Positions 26,358 to 35,270 are shown, numbered from the stretch's first letter. The stretch is 64,000 bases of DNA from Hungateiclostridiaceae bacterium UBA1305 (GCA_002307275.1 DBTX01000068.1:1-64000), one strand, 5' to 3'. The notes: generated from the sequence alone by a model not told the origin. Numbers and translations: made by a program.

Positions 26358-27208
26358 TTGCGCACCTTGCCTTTCAGGTGCCTGAGAAGTTCATCCCTCG
26401 CTGCAGCTACCGTAAATGCCCTGTCATCAATCTCTGGAAGAAAATCCTTCAGGCCCTGCATCAGGTATGCCACCTGAGGAGCGGACAAGCCAATTGCTTC
26501 AAGCCTTTGAGTATCTGCAAACACTTCTGCCACAGTACCGTCAAGCTCTATCTGACCCTTGTTCATTACAATGACTCTATTGACAAGCCTGGCGATATCC
26601 TCCATGCTGTGTGATACAAGAATTACAGTTATGCCCAATGTTTCGTGTATTTTTAATATATTGCCGAATATCTCGTCCCGACCTTTCGGATCAAGTCCGG
26701 CTGTCGGCTCGTCAAGTATCAGTATTTCCGGTTTCATGACAAGAACGCCTGCTATCGCGACTCTTCGCTTTTGGCCGCCTGAAAGTTCAAACGGTGATTT
26801 TTCAAGAATCCCGGCATCCAGGCCTACGGCTTCAATTACTCTCATTATTTCGCTGCGGATCTGCTCCTCCGGAATTTTCTGTTTGTAGAGTCCAAAGGCA
26901 ATATCTTTATATACCGTTTCATCAAACAATTGATGCTCGGGATATTGAAATACGACACCAACGTGCCGCCTGAGTTCCTTCAGATTTTTCCCGGCAGTGT
27001 CGGCGCCGTTGATCAGGACACGTCCTGAAGTCGGCTTCAACAGCCCGTTGAAATGCTGTATCAGCGTCGATTTTCCGGAACCGGTATGTCCAATGATCCC
27101 GGCGAATTCACCATCATTTATAGTAAGGTTGATATCCTTCAATGCTGTTTTTTCGAACGGTGTTCCCTGCATATATATATATGAAAGATTTTCTATTATG
27201 ATCGGCAT
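26351..27208 (-). CDS. ecfA2: ECF transporter ATPase EcfA2
   Basis: 285 residues. Walker A GHTGSGKSTLI, Q-loop FQYPEHQLFDETV, signature LSGGQKRRVAIAG, Walker B ILILDEPTAGLD and the switch histidine in LVSHSMEDIA. The QHFNGLL segment is typical of EcfA2. Unlike the usual contiguous ecfA1-ecfA2, it is separated from ecfA1 by a plus-strand methyltransferase and about 1.1 kb. Confidence 0.95.
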   Translation of the reverse strand: MPIIIENLSYIYMQGTPFEKTALKDINLTINDGEFAGIIGHTGSGKSTLIQHFNGLLKPTSGRVLINGADTAGKNLKELRRHVGVVFQYPEHQLFDETVYKDIAFGLYKQKIPEEQIRSEIMRVIEAVGLDAGILEKSPFELSGGQKRRVAIAGVLVMKPEILILDEPTAGLDPKGRDEIFGNILKIHETLGITVILVSHSMEDIARLVNRVIVMNKGQIELDGTVAEVFADTQRLEAIGLSAPQVAYLMQGLKDFLPEIDDRAFTVAAARDELLRHLKGKVRKC

Positions 27209-27303
27209 TTACTACTCCCTTATCCAATATGTCAACCCCTGGCCGCAGATATGTGACGCTTACCCTGGCGAATGCATCGGACGGCTTTTATGGGTACAAT
27301 CAT

Positions 27304-27331
27304 ATTATAATAATACCGGGGATAACTGCAA
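27304..27331 (-). promoter_or_regulatory. Candidate promoter for ecfA2-ecfT
   Basis: TATAAT on the minus strand at 27304-27309 with TTGCAG sixteen bases upstream (27326-27331). It would give ecfA2 its own start after separation from the alpha operon. In the same 309-base gap a plus-strand TTGACA (27424-27429) with a weak -10 CATACA seventeen bases on could serve the methyltransferase. The rest of 27209-27517 shows nothing else. Confidence 0.4.
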
Positions 27332-27517
27332 GCTTTTTTTCTTGTATCCAGTGCGTAGAATTAACAAATTTGAGCCTGCTTGTTTCAAAAAATCCCTTAT
27401 GATATAGTTATGAATAGATTCCTTTGACAAAGATATCCTATTACAGCATACATATAGCCAAGGCCGTTTTGGGCTACATAACATTTTAATTATTCTGCAG
27501 GTCAGGAAGAGGCAATC

Positions 27518-28117
27518 ATGAACGAGCATTATTACACAGAACAACCGACATCGGAAATCAAGGAAAAGAATTTCACAGCAGAAATCAATGGCGTTGAACT
27601 ATCCTTCACATCGGTCAGCGGGGTTTTCTCGCACGAGAGCAAGGTGGACAGGGCGTCCGAGTTGCTGATCGAGACCTTCAGTCCAACCGGAAAGTCCGTG
27701 CTTGACCTCGGCTGCGGATATGGAGCTGTGGGACTATTTATAAAAGCGCGGTATCAGGGGCAGATCGTCTGCCTTTCAGATATCAATGAAAGAGCGGTGG
27801 ATTATTCACGGCGGAATGCTTCGAAGAACAGGCTGGAGGTAAAAGCCGTCAAAAGTGACCTGTATTCTGAATTTGAAGGAACAGCCTTCGATGATATTGT
27901 GACTAATCCGCCGATTGCTGCAGGAAAGACGCTCCTGATACAGCTGATCAATGAAGCATACGACCACCTCAATCCAAAAGGTGCGCTTTGGCTGGTCGCC
28001 TTTCACAACAAGGGCGGTTCGACATTGAAGGGAATCATGAAGAATCGTTTCGGAAATGTGGAAGATATGGAGAAAAGCGGCGGAATAAGGGTGTATAAGT
28101 CAATTCGAATTATCTAA
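27518..28117 (+). CDS. RsmC-like SAM-dependent methyltransferase
   Basis: 199 residues. SAM-binding motif I is VLDLGCGYGAVGLF near residue 66, and the catalytic motif IV is TNPPIAAGK near 128. The NPP(I/F)xxG form and the C-terminal LWLVAFHNKGGS are those of RsmC/YbxB-type rRNA guanine-N2 methyltransferases. Target is not proven. It is on the plus strand, opposite to the surrounding ribosomal and ECF genes, and is followed by a long palindrome that could end the transcript. RBS AGGAAGAGG lies about six bases before the ATG. Confidence 0.85.
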   Translation: MNEHYYTEQPTSEIKEKNFTAEINGVELSFTSVSGVFSHESKVDRASELLIETFSPTGKSVLDLGCGYGAVGLFIKARYQGQIVCLSDINERAVDYSRRNASKNRLEVKAVKSDLYSEFEGTAFDDIVTNPPIAAGKTLLIQLINEAYDHLNPKGALWLVAFHNKGGSTLKGIMKNRFGNVEDMEKSGGIRVYKSIRII

Positions 28118-28151
28118 AAACATAATATAAAATACAAGGAGAACGGTTCAA

Positions 28152-28285
28152 TACAAAGGGGACGGTCCGAAACCACTGAAAAAGTACTGTTTCTGAAAAA
28201 ATACCAACGAAGTTATGCGGGTTTCAAGCATCAAATTTCAGAAATAAGTGACTTTTTCAGCAATCTCGAACCGTCCCCCCTTGTA
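28152..28285. repeat. Long GGGGACGG palindrome
   Basis: A 134-base imperfect palindrome. Outer arms are TACAAAGGGGACGGT and its complement near 28268-28285. Inner arms start CTGAAAAAGT at 28176 and end ACTTTTTCAG at 28260, and TTTCTGAAA also pairs with TTTCAGAAA. A single related arm, GAACCGTCCCC, is at 29263-29275 just upstream of ecfA1. As RNA it would fold into a hairpin of more than 45 pairs. Confidence 0.85.
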
Positions 28286-28344
28286 CTTCTATGAATCCAT
28301 AATCCCAGTAGAGTGCGTTGGAATCGTCCTTTATAAAATGAATG

Positions 28345-29229
28345 TTATGATTGCTGCTGGTTAAGGTACATAGTCAGGCACTGTATCGCCTCATCCACTG
28401 TGAGGATATCCTGCGGGAAATCGTAACCTGCTTTGTTCAGTTCATACATTAGTTCTGTCACCTGTGGGACATCAAGTCCCAGGCTTTTTATTTTTTCAAC
28501 GTCTTTGAAGACTTCCTTTGGAGTTCCAAGCAATATGCCTTCACCGGAATCGATCACGAGGATTCTGTCGGCTTTACTGGCTTCATCCATATGGTGGGTA
28601 ATATGAACGATTGTGATGCCCTCTTCCTTATTCAACTTCCTTAAGATGCACATAACCTCTTTCCTGCCGATTGGATCAAGCATGGCAGTGGCTTCATCAA
28701 GCACGATACATTTCGGCTTCATGGCCAGGATTCCTGCGATTGCGACCCTTTGCTTCTGTCCACCCGATAGCAGATGAGGAGCATGCTTTTTATATTCCGA
28801 CAAACCTATCGTTTCAAGTGCTTCATCTACACGAATCCTGATCTCCAGAGGCGGAACGCCAAGATTTTCCGGGCCGAATGCGACATCCTCTTCAACGACC
28901 GTACCGACGATCTGATTGTCGGGGTTTTGAAAGACCATGCCCGTAGAACTTCTGACATCCCAAAGCTGTTCCTCATTCATCGTATTGATCCCATTGACAA
29001 TGACGGTCCCGACATCAGGCAGAAGCAATGCGTTAAACATCTTCGCCAGTGTGGACTTCCCGGAACCATTCCTTCCAAGTATCGCAAGGAATTCGCCCTG
29101 TCCGATCGACAGGCTCACATCCTGCAGTGCAGTTACGTCATGCCGGTCCTCACTATGCGCTTTATATACGTAGCTCACATGATTGACTTCAATTATGTTC
29201 TTTTCACCTGACACACCAGCATACCCCAT
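28345..29229 (-). CDS. ecfA1: ECF transporter ATPase EcfA1
   Basis: 294 residues. Walker A GRNGSGKSTLA, Q-loop FQNPDNQIVGTVVEED, signature LSGGQKQRVAIAG, Walker B CIVLDEATAMLDP (Glu-Ala-Thr variant usual for EcfA1) and the switch HITHHMDEA. C-terminal extension of about 60 residues is common in the family. Lies downstream of rplQ after a terminator-like hairpin and a GTCCCC repeat arm. Confidence 0.95.
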   Translation of the reverse strand: MGYAGVSGEKNIIEVNHVSYVYKAHSEDRHDVTALQDVSLSIGQGEFLAILGRNGSGKSTLAKMFNALLLPDVGTVIVNGINTMNEEQLWDVRSSTGMVFQNPDNQIVGTVVEEDVAFGPENLGVPPLEIRIRVDEALETIGLSEYKKHAPHLLSGGQKQRVAIAGILAMKPKCIVLDEATAMLDPIGRKEVMCILRKLNKEEGITIVHITHHMDEASKADRILVIDSGEGILLGTPKEVFKDVEKIKSLGLDVPQVTELMYELNKAGYDFPQDILTVDEAIQCLTMYLNQQQS

Positions 29230-29344
29230 TTCAAGATCCTAAAAGTGGTAATTCAAAGCAAGAACCGTCCCCTCTTTGAATTTAGGTGAGCTTCTCCGGC
29301 AATGACTTTGCAGGAGTGTCACCTTTCCACATACAAACAAAATT

Positions 29345-29372
29345 AGGGATTGTACCGTAAACGGCAATCCCT
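29345..29372 (-). terminator. Terminator after rplQ
   Basis: Stem AGGGATTG/CAATCCCT with a twelve-base loop that also pairs (CCGT/ACGG), followed by AATTTTGTTTG on the minus strand. It separates the ribosomal alpha operon from ecfA1. Confidence 0.6.
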
Positions 29373-29405
29373 ATTATTGTAATACAATTTTTAGCCAAGC
29401 CTTTA

Positions 29406-29933
29406 TTATTTTGTAAGTTCAAGTATTGCGGCCTCAGCTGCGTCGCCTCTTCTTGGCCCGAGTCTGTAGATTCTTGTGAATCCGCCGTTGATATCCTTGA
29501 ATTTAGGTGCGATCTCATCAAACAGCTTATCAACAATGTTGATATAGTTGCCTTTTTCATCCTTAATCCTGTATACCCAGTTCATAGCTCTTCTTCTGGC
29601 ATTTAGTCTTGTGGGGTTGTCAACTGTTACCATGTCAGTCTTGATTTCCCTGTCGACTACTGAATACTTCCTGCCATTCTTTGAAGTAGCAGCCTTGGTT
29701 AACTTCTTTCCCTTGCTGTCAACTTTCACTACGCTGATTTTGATTTGCTTGGACGTTATATTGCCGATTTCCTTGATAGCCATGGCAATGAGCTTCTCAG
29801 CAATTGCCGCGACTTCCTTTGCTCTTGCTTCGGTGGTTTCTATTTTACCGTTCTGAAGTAACGCAGTAACCTGACTTTTAAGCATCGCTTTTCTCTGATC
29901 GGTTGCACGTCCCAACTTCCTCTGTGTTGGCAT
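29406..29933 (-). CDS. rplQ: 50S ribosomal protein L17, long form
   Basis: 175 residues; most bacterial L17 have 115-130. Conserved ends are intact: RKLGRATDQRKAMLKSQVT at the start and FTRIYRLGPRRGDAAEAAILEL at the end. The extra 45-55 residues lie in the middle (about 62-125, with KVDSKGKKLTKAATSKNGRK and a VYRIKDEKG segment). Long L17 forms exist in some Clostridia, so this may be a lineage trait. It follows rpoA by 27 bases. Confidence 0.95.
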   Translation of the reverse strand: MPTQRKLGRATDQRKAMLKSQVTALLQNGKIETTEARAKEVAAIAEKLIAMAIKEIGNITSKQIKISVVKVDSKGKKLTKAATSKNGRKYSVVDREIKTDMVTVDNPTRLNARRRAMNWVYRIKDEKGNYINIVDKLFDEIAPKFKDINGGFTRIYRLGPRRGDAAEAAILELTK

Positions 29934-29960
29934 TTTAACTTTACCTCCCTAAAAACTTTT

Positions 29961-30908
29961 TCAATCCTCGCTTGGTGCGAGTGACAATGAAAGGGCATGA
30001 AGCTTCTGGAGTACTTCTTCAAGTGACTTTCTACCCAGGTTTCTTACCTTCATCATGTCTTCTTCAGTCCTGTTGGTTAAATCCTCAACAGTATTGATAC
30101 CGGCTCTTTTCAAGCAATTATATGATCTAACGGAAAGGTCAAGTTCCTCTATTGTCATTTCGAGGACCTTTTCCTTTTTGGTTTCTTCCTTCTCAACCAT
30201 TATTTCCGTATGCTTTGCGTGATCCGAAAGGTCTATGAACAGGTTAAGATGTTCGCTCAATATCTTTGCTCCGAGGCTTATGGCTTCATCCGGCTTTATA
30301 CTGCCGTTCGTCCAGACTTCAAGAGTAAGCTTGTCGTAATCTGTAACCTGACCTACACGGGTATTTTCCACCGTATAGTTTACTTTCCTTACAGGCGTAT
30401 ATATTGAATCAACAGGTATTATTCCTATTGGTTGTCCTGTCTGCTTGTTTTTTTCCGCCGGTATGTACCCTCTGTTCTTATTGAGTACCAGTTCCATGTA
30501 AAACCTGTGTTCCCCGTTCAATGTACAGATATGAAGATCCGGATTGAGTATTTCCACATCGGAATCCGCCTTGATATCCCCTGCTGTAACAGCGCCTTCA
30601 CCATCCGCATCGACATAAACGATCTTCGGTCCGTCACTGAAAAGCTTCATCGACAGGTTCTTTACGTTGAGAATGATTTCAGTAACATCCTCGATAACAC
30701 CAGGGACAATAGAGAACTCATGAAGTACTCCATCAACCTTGATTGAGGTCACTGCCACGCCTGGCAGAGAAGACAAAAGTATTCTTCTGAGGGAATTCCC
30801 CAAAGTGATACCATAGCCTCTTTCCAGTGGTTCAATAACAAACTTTCCGTAGCCGTTGTCTTCCGTAGACTGTACACATTCGATTTTTGGTTTTTCTATT
30901 TCGATCAA
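29961..30908 (-). CDS. rpoA: RNA polymerase alpha subunit
   Basis: 315 residues. N-terminal domain with ERGYGITLGNSLRRILLSSLPG, C-terminal DNA-binding domain with LDLSVRSYNCLKRAGINTVEDL and RNLGRKSLEEV. I start at TTG 30908, which gives the canonical IEIEKPKIE with GGGAGG seven bases upstream; longer frames to 30932 lack a site. The 256-base gap to rpsD holds a GC-rich hairpin (AGGAGCG/CGCTCCT at about 31038-31066) and no gene. Confidence 0.97.
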   Translation of the reverse strand: MIEIEKPKIECVQSTEDNGYGKFVIEPLERGYGITLGNSLRRILLSSLPGVAVTSIKVDGVLHEFSIVPGVIEDVTEIILNVKNLSMKLFSDGPKIVYVDADGEGAVTAGDIKADSDVEILNPDLHICTLNGEHRFYMELVLNKNRGYIPAEKNKQTGQPIGIIPVDSIYTPVRKVNYTVENTRVGQVTDYDKLTLEVWTNGSIKPDEAISLGAKILSEHLNLFIDLSDHAKHTEIMVEKEETKKEKVLEMTIEELDLSVRSYNCLKRAGINTVEDLTNRTEEDMMKVRNLGRKSLEEVLQKLHALSLSLAPSED

Positions 30909-31164
30909 CAAAAACCCTCCCTTAACTGGCAATTTTGTTTATATGAGGGCAACTGATTCGCAATCCTTATATCATATTCAGTACTTGCCATTTAATACCC
31001 TGCTGCTAAATTCTGCGGTATAGTCAGTTGCTTGCCTGGCCATGAGGAGCGGAACTTTGGTCGCGCTCCTTCTGGCCTTGTTAACTGGTCATTACCGATG
31101 GACATCGTTTCGCAGCTGCGAAGCCGAGTCCCGATTCAGGTATAAATAGAGCGGTACTTTCCTA

Positions 31165-31791
31165 CTACTTGGAATACAATTCAACAATGAGATGTTCTCT
31201 GATCGGAAGATCGATCTCTTCCCTTGCAGGAAGCGACACAACCTTGCCGCTAAGATTCTCAGCATCAAATTCCAGCCATTTCGGGACTACCTTGCCGCCT
31301 GCAATTTCAACAATAGATTTTACTTTCTCAGAACTCTTGAATTTGTCCTTTATAGCGACGATATCACCGGGTTCAAGAAGTATGGAAGGTATATTTACCT
31401 TCTTGCCATTGACTGTGAAATGTGCGTGTGTGACAAGCTGTCTTGCCTCAGGTCTTGATGTTGCAAGACCAAGTCTGTATACAACATTGTCCAACCTGCT
31501 TTCAAGTATCTTCAAGAGGTTTTCACCAGTAATACCCTTTTGCTTGACAGCCATTCCGAAGTAACCTCTGAACTGGCTTTCAAGAATTCCGTAGAACCTT
31601 CTTGCTTTCTGCTTTTCACGCAGCTGAATACCGTATTCTGACATTTTCTTTTTTTGTTGTCCATGTTGTCCTGGAGCATATGCTCTTTTAGACACAGCAC
31701 ATTTGTTCGTATAGCACCTTTCGCCTTTGAGGAAGAGCTTTTCGCCTTCTCTGCGGCAAAGCCTGCAAGATGCATCAGTATATCTTGCCAT
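31165..31791 (-). CDS. rpsD: 30S ribosomal protein S4, zinc-binding form
   Basis: 208 residues. N-terminal CRLC ... CYTNKC zinc-ribbon residues, YGIQLREKQKARRFYGI, and the S4 RNA-binding domain with LESRLDNVVYRLG and ARQLVTHAHFTVNGKKV. S4 is also the translational repressor of alpha-operon genes in several bacteria. Lies 20 bases after rpsK. Confidence 0.98.
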   Translation of the reverse strand: MARYTDASCRLCRREGEKLFLKGERCYTNKCAVSKRAYAPGQHGQQKKKMSEYGIQLREKQKARRFYGILESQFRGYFGMAVKQKGITGENLLKILESRLDNVVYRLGLATSRPEARQLVTHAHFTVNGKKVNIPSILLEPGDIVAIKDKFKSSEKVKSIVEIAGGKVVPKWLEFDAENLSGKVVSLPAREEIDLPIREHLIVELYSK

Positions 31792-31810
31792 CTATTCTAA
31801 CACCTCCATA

Positions 31811-32215
31811 TTACACTCTTCTTCTCTTGGGTGGCCTACATCCGTTATGGGGAATAGGCGTTACGTCCTTGATAAGGCTCACATCGAGTCCAGCAGCCTG
31901 CAAAGCTCTAATAGCAGCTTCTCTTCCAGCGCCTGGTCCTTTTACATAAACTTCAACGGTCTTGAGACCATGTTCCATTGCAGCTTTTGATGCAGTTTCT
32001 GCAGCTGTCTGTGCAGCAAACGGTGTGCTCTTTTTTGATCCCCTGAAGCCCAAACCGCCTGCGCTGGCCCATGAAAGCGCATTTCCTGCTGTATCGGTGA
32101 TTGTTACTATTGTATTATTAAATGATGAACGGATATGTGCAGCACCACGTTCAATATTTTTACGTTCCCTTTTTTTCCTGGTGACTCTCTTAACACCAGC
32201 AGTTTTTGTTGCCAT
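31811..32215 (-). CDS. rpsK: 30S ribosomal protein S11
   Basis: 134 residues. Conserved AHIRSSFNNTIVTITD, GGLGFRGSKKSTPFAAQ, KGPGAGREAAIRALQ and the closing DVTPIPHNGCRPPKRRRV. Normal length; 19 bases after rpsM. Confidence 0.98.
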   Translation of the reverse strand: MATKTAGVKRVTRKKRERKNIERGAAHIRSSFNNTIVTITDTAGNALSWASAGGLGFRGSKKSTPFAAQTAAETASKAAMEHGLKTVEVYVKGPGAGREAAIRALQAAGLDVSLIKDVTPIPHNGCRPPKRRRV

Positions 32216-32233
32216 TCGGTCGTCAACCTCCTT

Positions 32234-32611
32234 TTATACCGTTTTCTTTCTTTGAACTCCTACAGTCTTCTTAGGGCCTTTTCTTGTCCTTGCATTGGTC
32301 TTGGTCCTCTGACCCCTCAGCGGCAAGCCTTGCCTGTGCCTTCTGCCTCTGTAGCAGCCGATTTCGATCAATCTCTTGATATTAAGGGAAACTTCCCTTC
32401 TGAGGTCGCCTTCTACCTTGTATTCTTTGTCAATAGTTTCTCTGAGTCTGCTTATCTCATCATCCGTCAAATCCCTAACTCTTGTGTCTGGGTTTACAGC
32501 CGTCTTTTTTAATATCTCATTGGCTTTACTTCTTCCCAAACCAAAGATGTAAGTCAATCCAATTTCCACCCTTTTTTCTCTGGGCAGATCAACTCCGGCA
32601 ATACGTGCCAT
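32234..32611 (-). CDS. rpsM: 30S ribosomal protein S13
   Basis: 125 residues from ATG 32611 (GGAGG about nine bases upstream). Starts ARIAGVDLPREKRVEIGLTY and ends with the tail RGQRTKTNARTRKGPKK. A longer frame to 32758 exists, but the extra segment is not conserved S13 sequence. First gene of a sub-operon behind the promoter at 32957-32985. Confidence 0.97.
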   Translation of the reverse strand: MARIAGVDLPREKRVEIGLTYIFGLGRSKANEILKKTAVNPDTRVRDLTDDEISRLRETIDKEYKVEGDLRREVSLNIKRLIEIGCYRGRRHRQGLPLRGQRTKTNARTRKGPKKTVGVQRKKTV

Positions 32612-32956
32612 CTTGTCAAACACCTCCAAATTAATTCCTAAACCGCTTTTGCAACCTGAGCTGAATTTACATTGTAAAATCAGCTGTAATGGTAAATTTG
32701 CTTCATATTGTTTCCGAGGCAATACACTCAAATCCGGCAAATACCTTTTAAAGTACATGCCCTAAGTATACGGGCCTTTTATTTATCAATCAACACCTGG
32801 ATCATGTTTGGAAACCCGAACATGCAGCCGCTCCAAGGTGGTCAATTCAATGTCAGAAAGGGAAATTGACAGTGCGCAGCGCGTACTCTATACAAGAATG
32901 CCACTTAACGCATATTCATTTACATGAATATCACTGAGACTGCAAATCAAGCCAAA

Positions 32957-32985
32957 ATTATATCACAACATATTAAGTAATACAA
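32957..32985 (-). promoter_or_regulatory. Internal promoter ahead of rpsM-rpsK-rpsD-rpoA-rplQ
   Basis: Minus strand: -35 TTGTAT (32980-32985), 17-base spacer, -10 TATAAT (32957-32962) with a TG one base before it. It lies in the 410-base gap 32612-33021 between rpmJ and rpsM, otherwise unusually long within this operon. The leader between it and rpsM holds small hairpins such as GATATTCATG/CATGAATATC near 32912-32935 and no gene. Confidence 0.6.
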
Positions 32986-33021
32986 GGCCTAATCCTTCCA
33001 ACCATCAATTATCCATCTTTC

Positions 33022-33135
33022 CTATCCCTGTTTCTGTTTGTGCTTTGGGTTTTCACAAATTACCATTACTCTGCCTTTTCTTCTTATAATCTTGCATTTC
33101 TCACACATAACTTTTACAGACGGTTTTACTTTCAT
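33022..33135 (-). CDS. rpmJ: 50S ribosomal protein L36
   Basis: 37 residues: starts KVKPSVKVMCEKCKII and ends ENPKHKQKQG. The zinc ligands CEKC, one further Cys in VICENPKH and the His are all kept, so it is the zinc (C+) form. ATG at 33135 with GGAGGG ahead. Located between infA and rpsM as usual. Confidence 0.97.
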   Translation of the reverse strand: MKVKPSVKVMCEKCKIIRRKGRVMVICENPKHKQKQG

Positions 33136-33154
33136 TTTAAACCCTCCTATAGAT

Positions 33155-33373
33155 TTATTTCGCTCTCCACGTTATTCTTCCACGGGTTAGATCATATGGC
33201 GACAACTCAAGTGTCACCTTGTCACCCGGTAAAATTCTTATGAAATTCATTCTGAGCTTGCCTGAAATGTGAGCAAGCACCTTGTGACCATTCTCAAGTT
33301 CTACCTGAAACATCGCATTAGGCAATGCTTCAACAATTTTTCCCTCAACTTCAATTACATCATCCTTCGACAA
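33155..33373 (-). CDS. infA: Translation initiation factor IF-1
   Basis: 72 residues, S1/OB fold. VIEVEGKIVEALPNAMF, NGHKVLAHISGKLRMNFIR and LSPYDLTRGRITWRAK are diagnostic. TTG start with AAGGAGG nine bases upstream. Follows the KOW-domain gene. Confidence 0.97.
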   Translation of the reverse strand: MSKDDVIEVEGKIVEALPNAMFQVELENGHKVLAHISGKLRMNFIRILPGDKVTLELSPYDLTRGRITWRAK

Positions 33374-33409
33374 AACTCAAAACCTCCTTTTAAAGCAACT
33401 GCCATATCA

Positions 33410-33685
33410 TTATTTATTTTGATGTATATCCAGGCCCGCAAGAGCTTTACGCATTTCAGCATTCGATACCCTTATGCCGCTCTTCAGTTTTTCCTCAACA
33501 CTTTGCACCTTTTCATCCGTTGCTTTGAGATGCTTGATTTTCTTCTTTTTAGGTTTCTCGACCCTGCGAAGATCGCCATCCGAAATTTCCACAAAGAGAT
33601 CATCGATCACTCTGATTACAACAAATTTTCTTCCAGTGTCCCTACCTGCCTGGGAAATAACTACTTGACCTAAAGCTATACTCAA
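33410..33685 (-). CDS. KOW-domain RNA-binding protein (L14e-like)
   Basis: 91 residues. The N-terminal KOW segment GQVVISQAGRDTGRKFVVI is followed by a Lys-rich middle EKPKKKKIKHLKAT and a helical tail. It belongs to the small Clostridia family between map and infA annotated as KOW-domain or L14E/L6E/L27E-like (COG2163). Probably binds rRNA, but no role is established. It overlaps the map stop by four bases with a TTG start. Confidence 0.88.
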   Translation of the reverse strand: MSIALGQVVISQAGRDTGRKFVVIRVIDDLFVEISDGDLRRVEKPKKKKIKHLKATDEKVQSVEEKLKSGIRVSNAEMRKALAGLDIHQNK

Positions 33686-34464
33686 AAACCCTCACCTCTG
33701 AGTTTTGTCAATATGAACGGTTCGTCATCTGTTATGCAAATCGTGTTTTCATAGTGCGCAGAAAATCTGCCGTCTATTGTAACCATTGTCCATTTGTTAT
33801 CGAGCGGTTTTACTTCATAACTGCCCAGATTGACCATGGGTTCTATGGCTATTGTCATCCCTGCTTCAAGTCTTGGGCCTCTTTCACGCGTTACATAATT
33901 GGGTATTTGGGGAGGTTCCCAAAGTTCTCTTCCTATGCCGTGTCCTACATAATCGCGCACAACGGAATAACCGACTTGTTCGGCACATTGCTGAACAGCT
34001 CTGGAAATATCCACAATCCGGTTCCCCTTCACAGCGTTTTTCATACCCTCACGGAAGCTTTGTTCTGTTACCTTAATGAGTTTCAACGCCTCCTCAGAGA
34101 CTTTCCCGACAGGGAACGTCCTTGCAGCATCACCGTGAAATCCGCCATAACAGGCTCCTATGTCAACACTTATAATATCTCCATCTTTTAACTCTCTTAA
34201 ACCCGGAATACCATGTATAACTTCATTGTTTACTGATGCGCAGATTGCAGCAGGAAAATCAATCCCGCCTCGTATTGCACATTTTACACCTTTGAAGGTA
34301 GGGGTGGCATTCTGGCTTAATATATACCGTTCCGCTATATTGTCAAGCTCCTTCGTAGTGATGCCGGGTCTTACCGCTTCTTCGATCCGCTTGAGCGTAC
34401 CTGCTACGATCTCACCTGCATTGCCCATTAATTCAATTTCCGCTTTTGACTTTATCGATATCAT
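33682..34464 (-). CDS. map: Type I methionyl aminopeptidase
   Basis: 260 residues. Removes N-terminal Met from nascent proteins. The dinuclear metal ligands are visible: Asp in ISVDIGACYGGFHGDAART, His in YVGHGIGRELWE, Glu in AIEPMVN and the final Glu in HYENTICIT. Overlaps adk by four bases and the KOW gene by four bases. Confidence 0.97.
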   Translation of the reverse strand: MISIKSKAEIELMGNAGEIVAGTLKRIEEAVRPGITTKELDNIAERYILSQNATPTFKGVKCAIRGGIDFPAAICASVNNEVIHGIPGLRELKDGDIISVDIGACYGGFHGDAARTFPVGKVSEEALKLIKVTEQSFREGMKNAVKGNRIVDISRAVQQCAEQVGYSVVRDYVGHGIGRELWEPPQIPNYVTRERGPRLEAGMTIAIEPMVNLGSYEVKPLDNKWTMVTIDGRFSAHYENTICITDDEPFILTKLRGEGF

Positions 34465-35111
34465 TTCTCCAAACCCAATACCTTATATACTTCCGTCTTG
34501 GTGTCCTCAATCCTGATCTTTCCCTCTGCTACCACCAATTTGCCTTTTGCCTTGTAATAGCCGATCAATGGTTCTGTCTGGTTATGATAGGTTTTCAGCC
34601 GGTTGATCACCGTTTCTTCACGGTCATCTTCCCTCTGTACCAGCTTTGTTCCACAGACCAGGCAAATACCTTTTTGGGTTTCTTCCATGTAATCAACATG
34701 ATAACTTGCATTACATTCAGGACAAACTCTTCTTCCTGAAAGCCTTTTGGTGATCACTTCATCATTGACGGCAAGATCCAGCACGCAATCCAATGCTGTA
34801 TCCATTTCAGCCAATATGTTATCCAGACATTCCGCCTGAGCTATTGTACGGGGAAACCCATCGAGTATGAACCCTTTTTTGCAGTCATCCTGCTGCAGTC
34901 TGTCTTTTACGATCCCTATCGTAACTTCATCTGGGACAAGAGCGCCCTTGTCGATGTACTCCTTTGCAAGCTTGCCCAAAGTTGTTCCACCTTTTATATT
35001 GCTTCTGAATATATCACCGGTGGAAATGTGGGGAACCTGAAGCTTCTCTGCCAGATTCACCGCCTGTGTCCCTTTACCCGCACCTGGTGCACCCAATATA
35101 ACAAGTTTCAT
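34461..35111 (-). CDS. adk: Adenylate kinase, zinc-lid form
   Basis: 216 residues. P-loop GAPGAGKGTQ, NMP-binding HISTGDIFRSN, DGFPRTIAQAE, and a lid with four cysteines (CPECNASYH ... CLVCGTKL), the zinc-stabilised lid typical of Gram-positives. I start at ATG 35111, the canonical KLVILGAPG start; an upstream extension to 35159 is not conserved. Follows secY after a 160-base gap with no gene. Confidence 0.97.
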   Translation of the reverse strand: MKLVILGAPGAGKGTQAVNLAEKLQVPHISTGDIFRSNIKGGTTLGKLAKEYIDKGALVPDEVTIGIVKDRLQQDDCKKGFILDGFPRTIAQAECLDNILAEMDTALDCVLDLAVNDEVITKRLSGRRVCPECNASYHVDYMEETQKGICLVCGTKLVQREDDREETVINRLKTYHNQTEPLIGYYKAKGKLVVAEGKIRIEDTKTEVYKVLGLEK

Positions 35112-35270
35112 TTCACTCTCCCATAGGCATTTGTTGTCGGCAAAAGCCTTCCCGCGCAAATTTCGCTACGATTTCGCTTTACACGCAAATTTTGATGCAA
35201 TATCGCGTGCATTAAAGCCGGTTCGGCAGCTATACCGAGTTGATATAACTGCTCGAGCCGATTATATAAT

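Noticed and set aside
29282..29560. 92-codon minus-strand frame
   Set aside because: Overlaps rplQ in another frame and then runs through its terminator; no conserved features.
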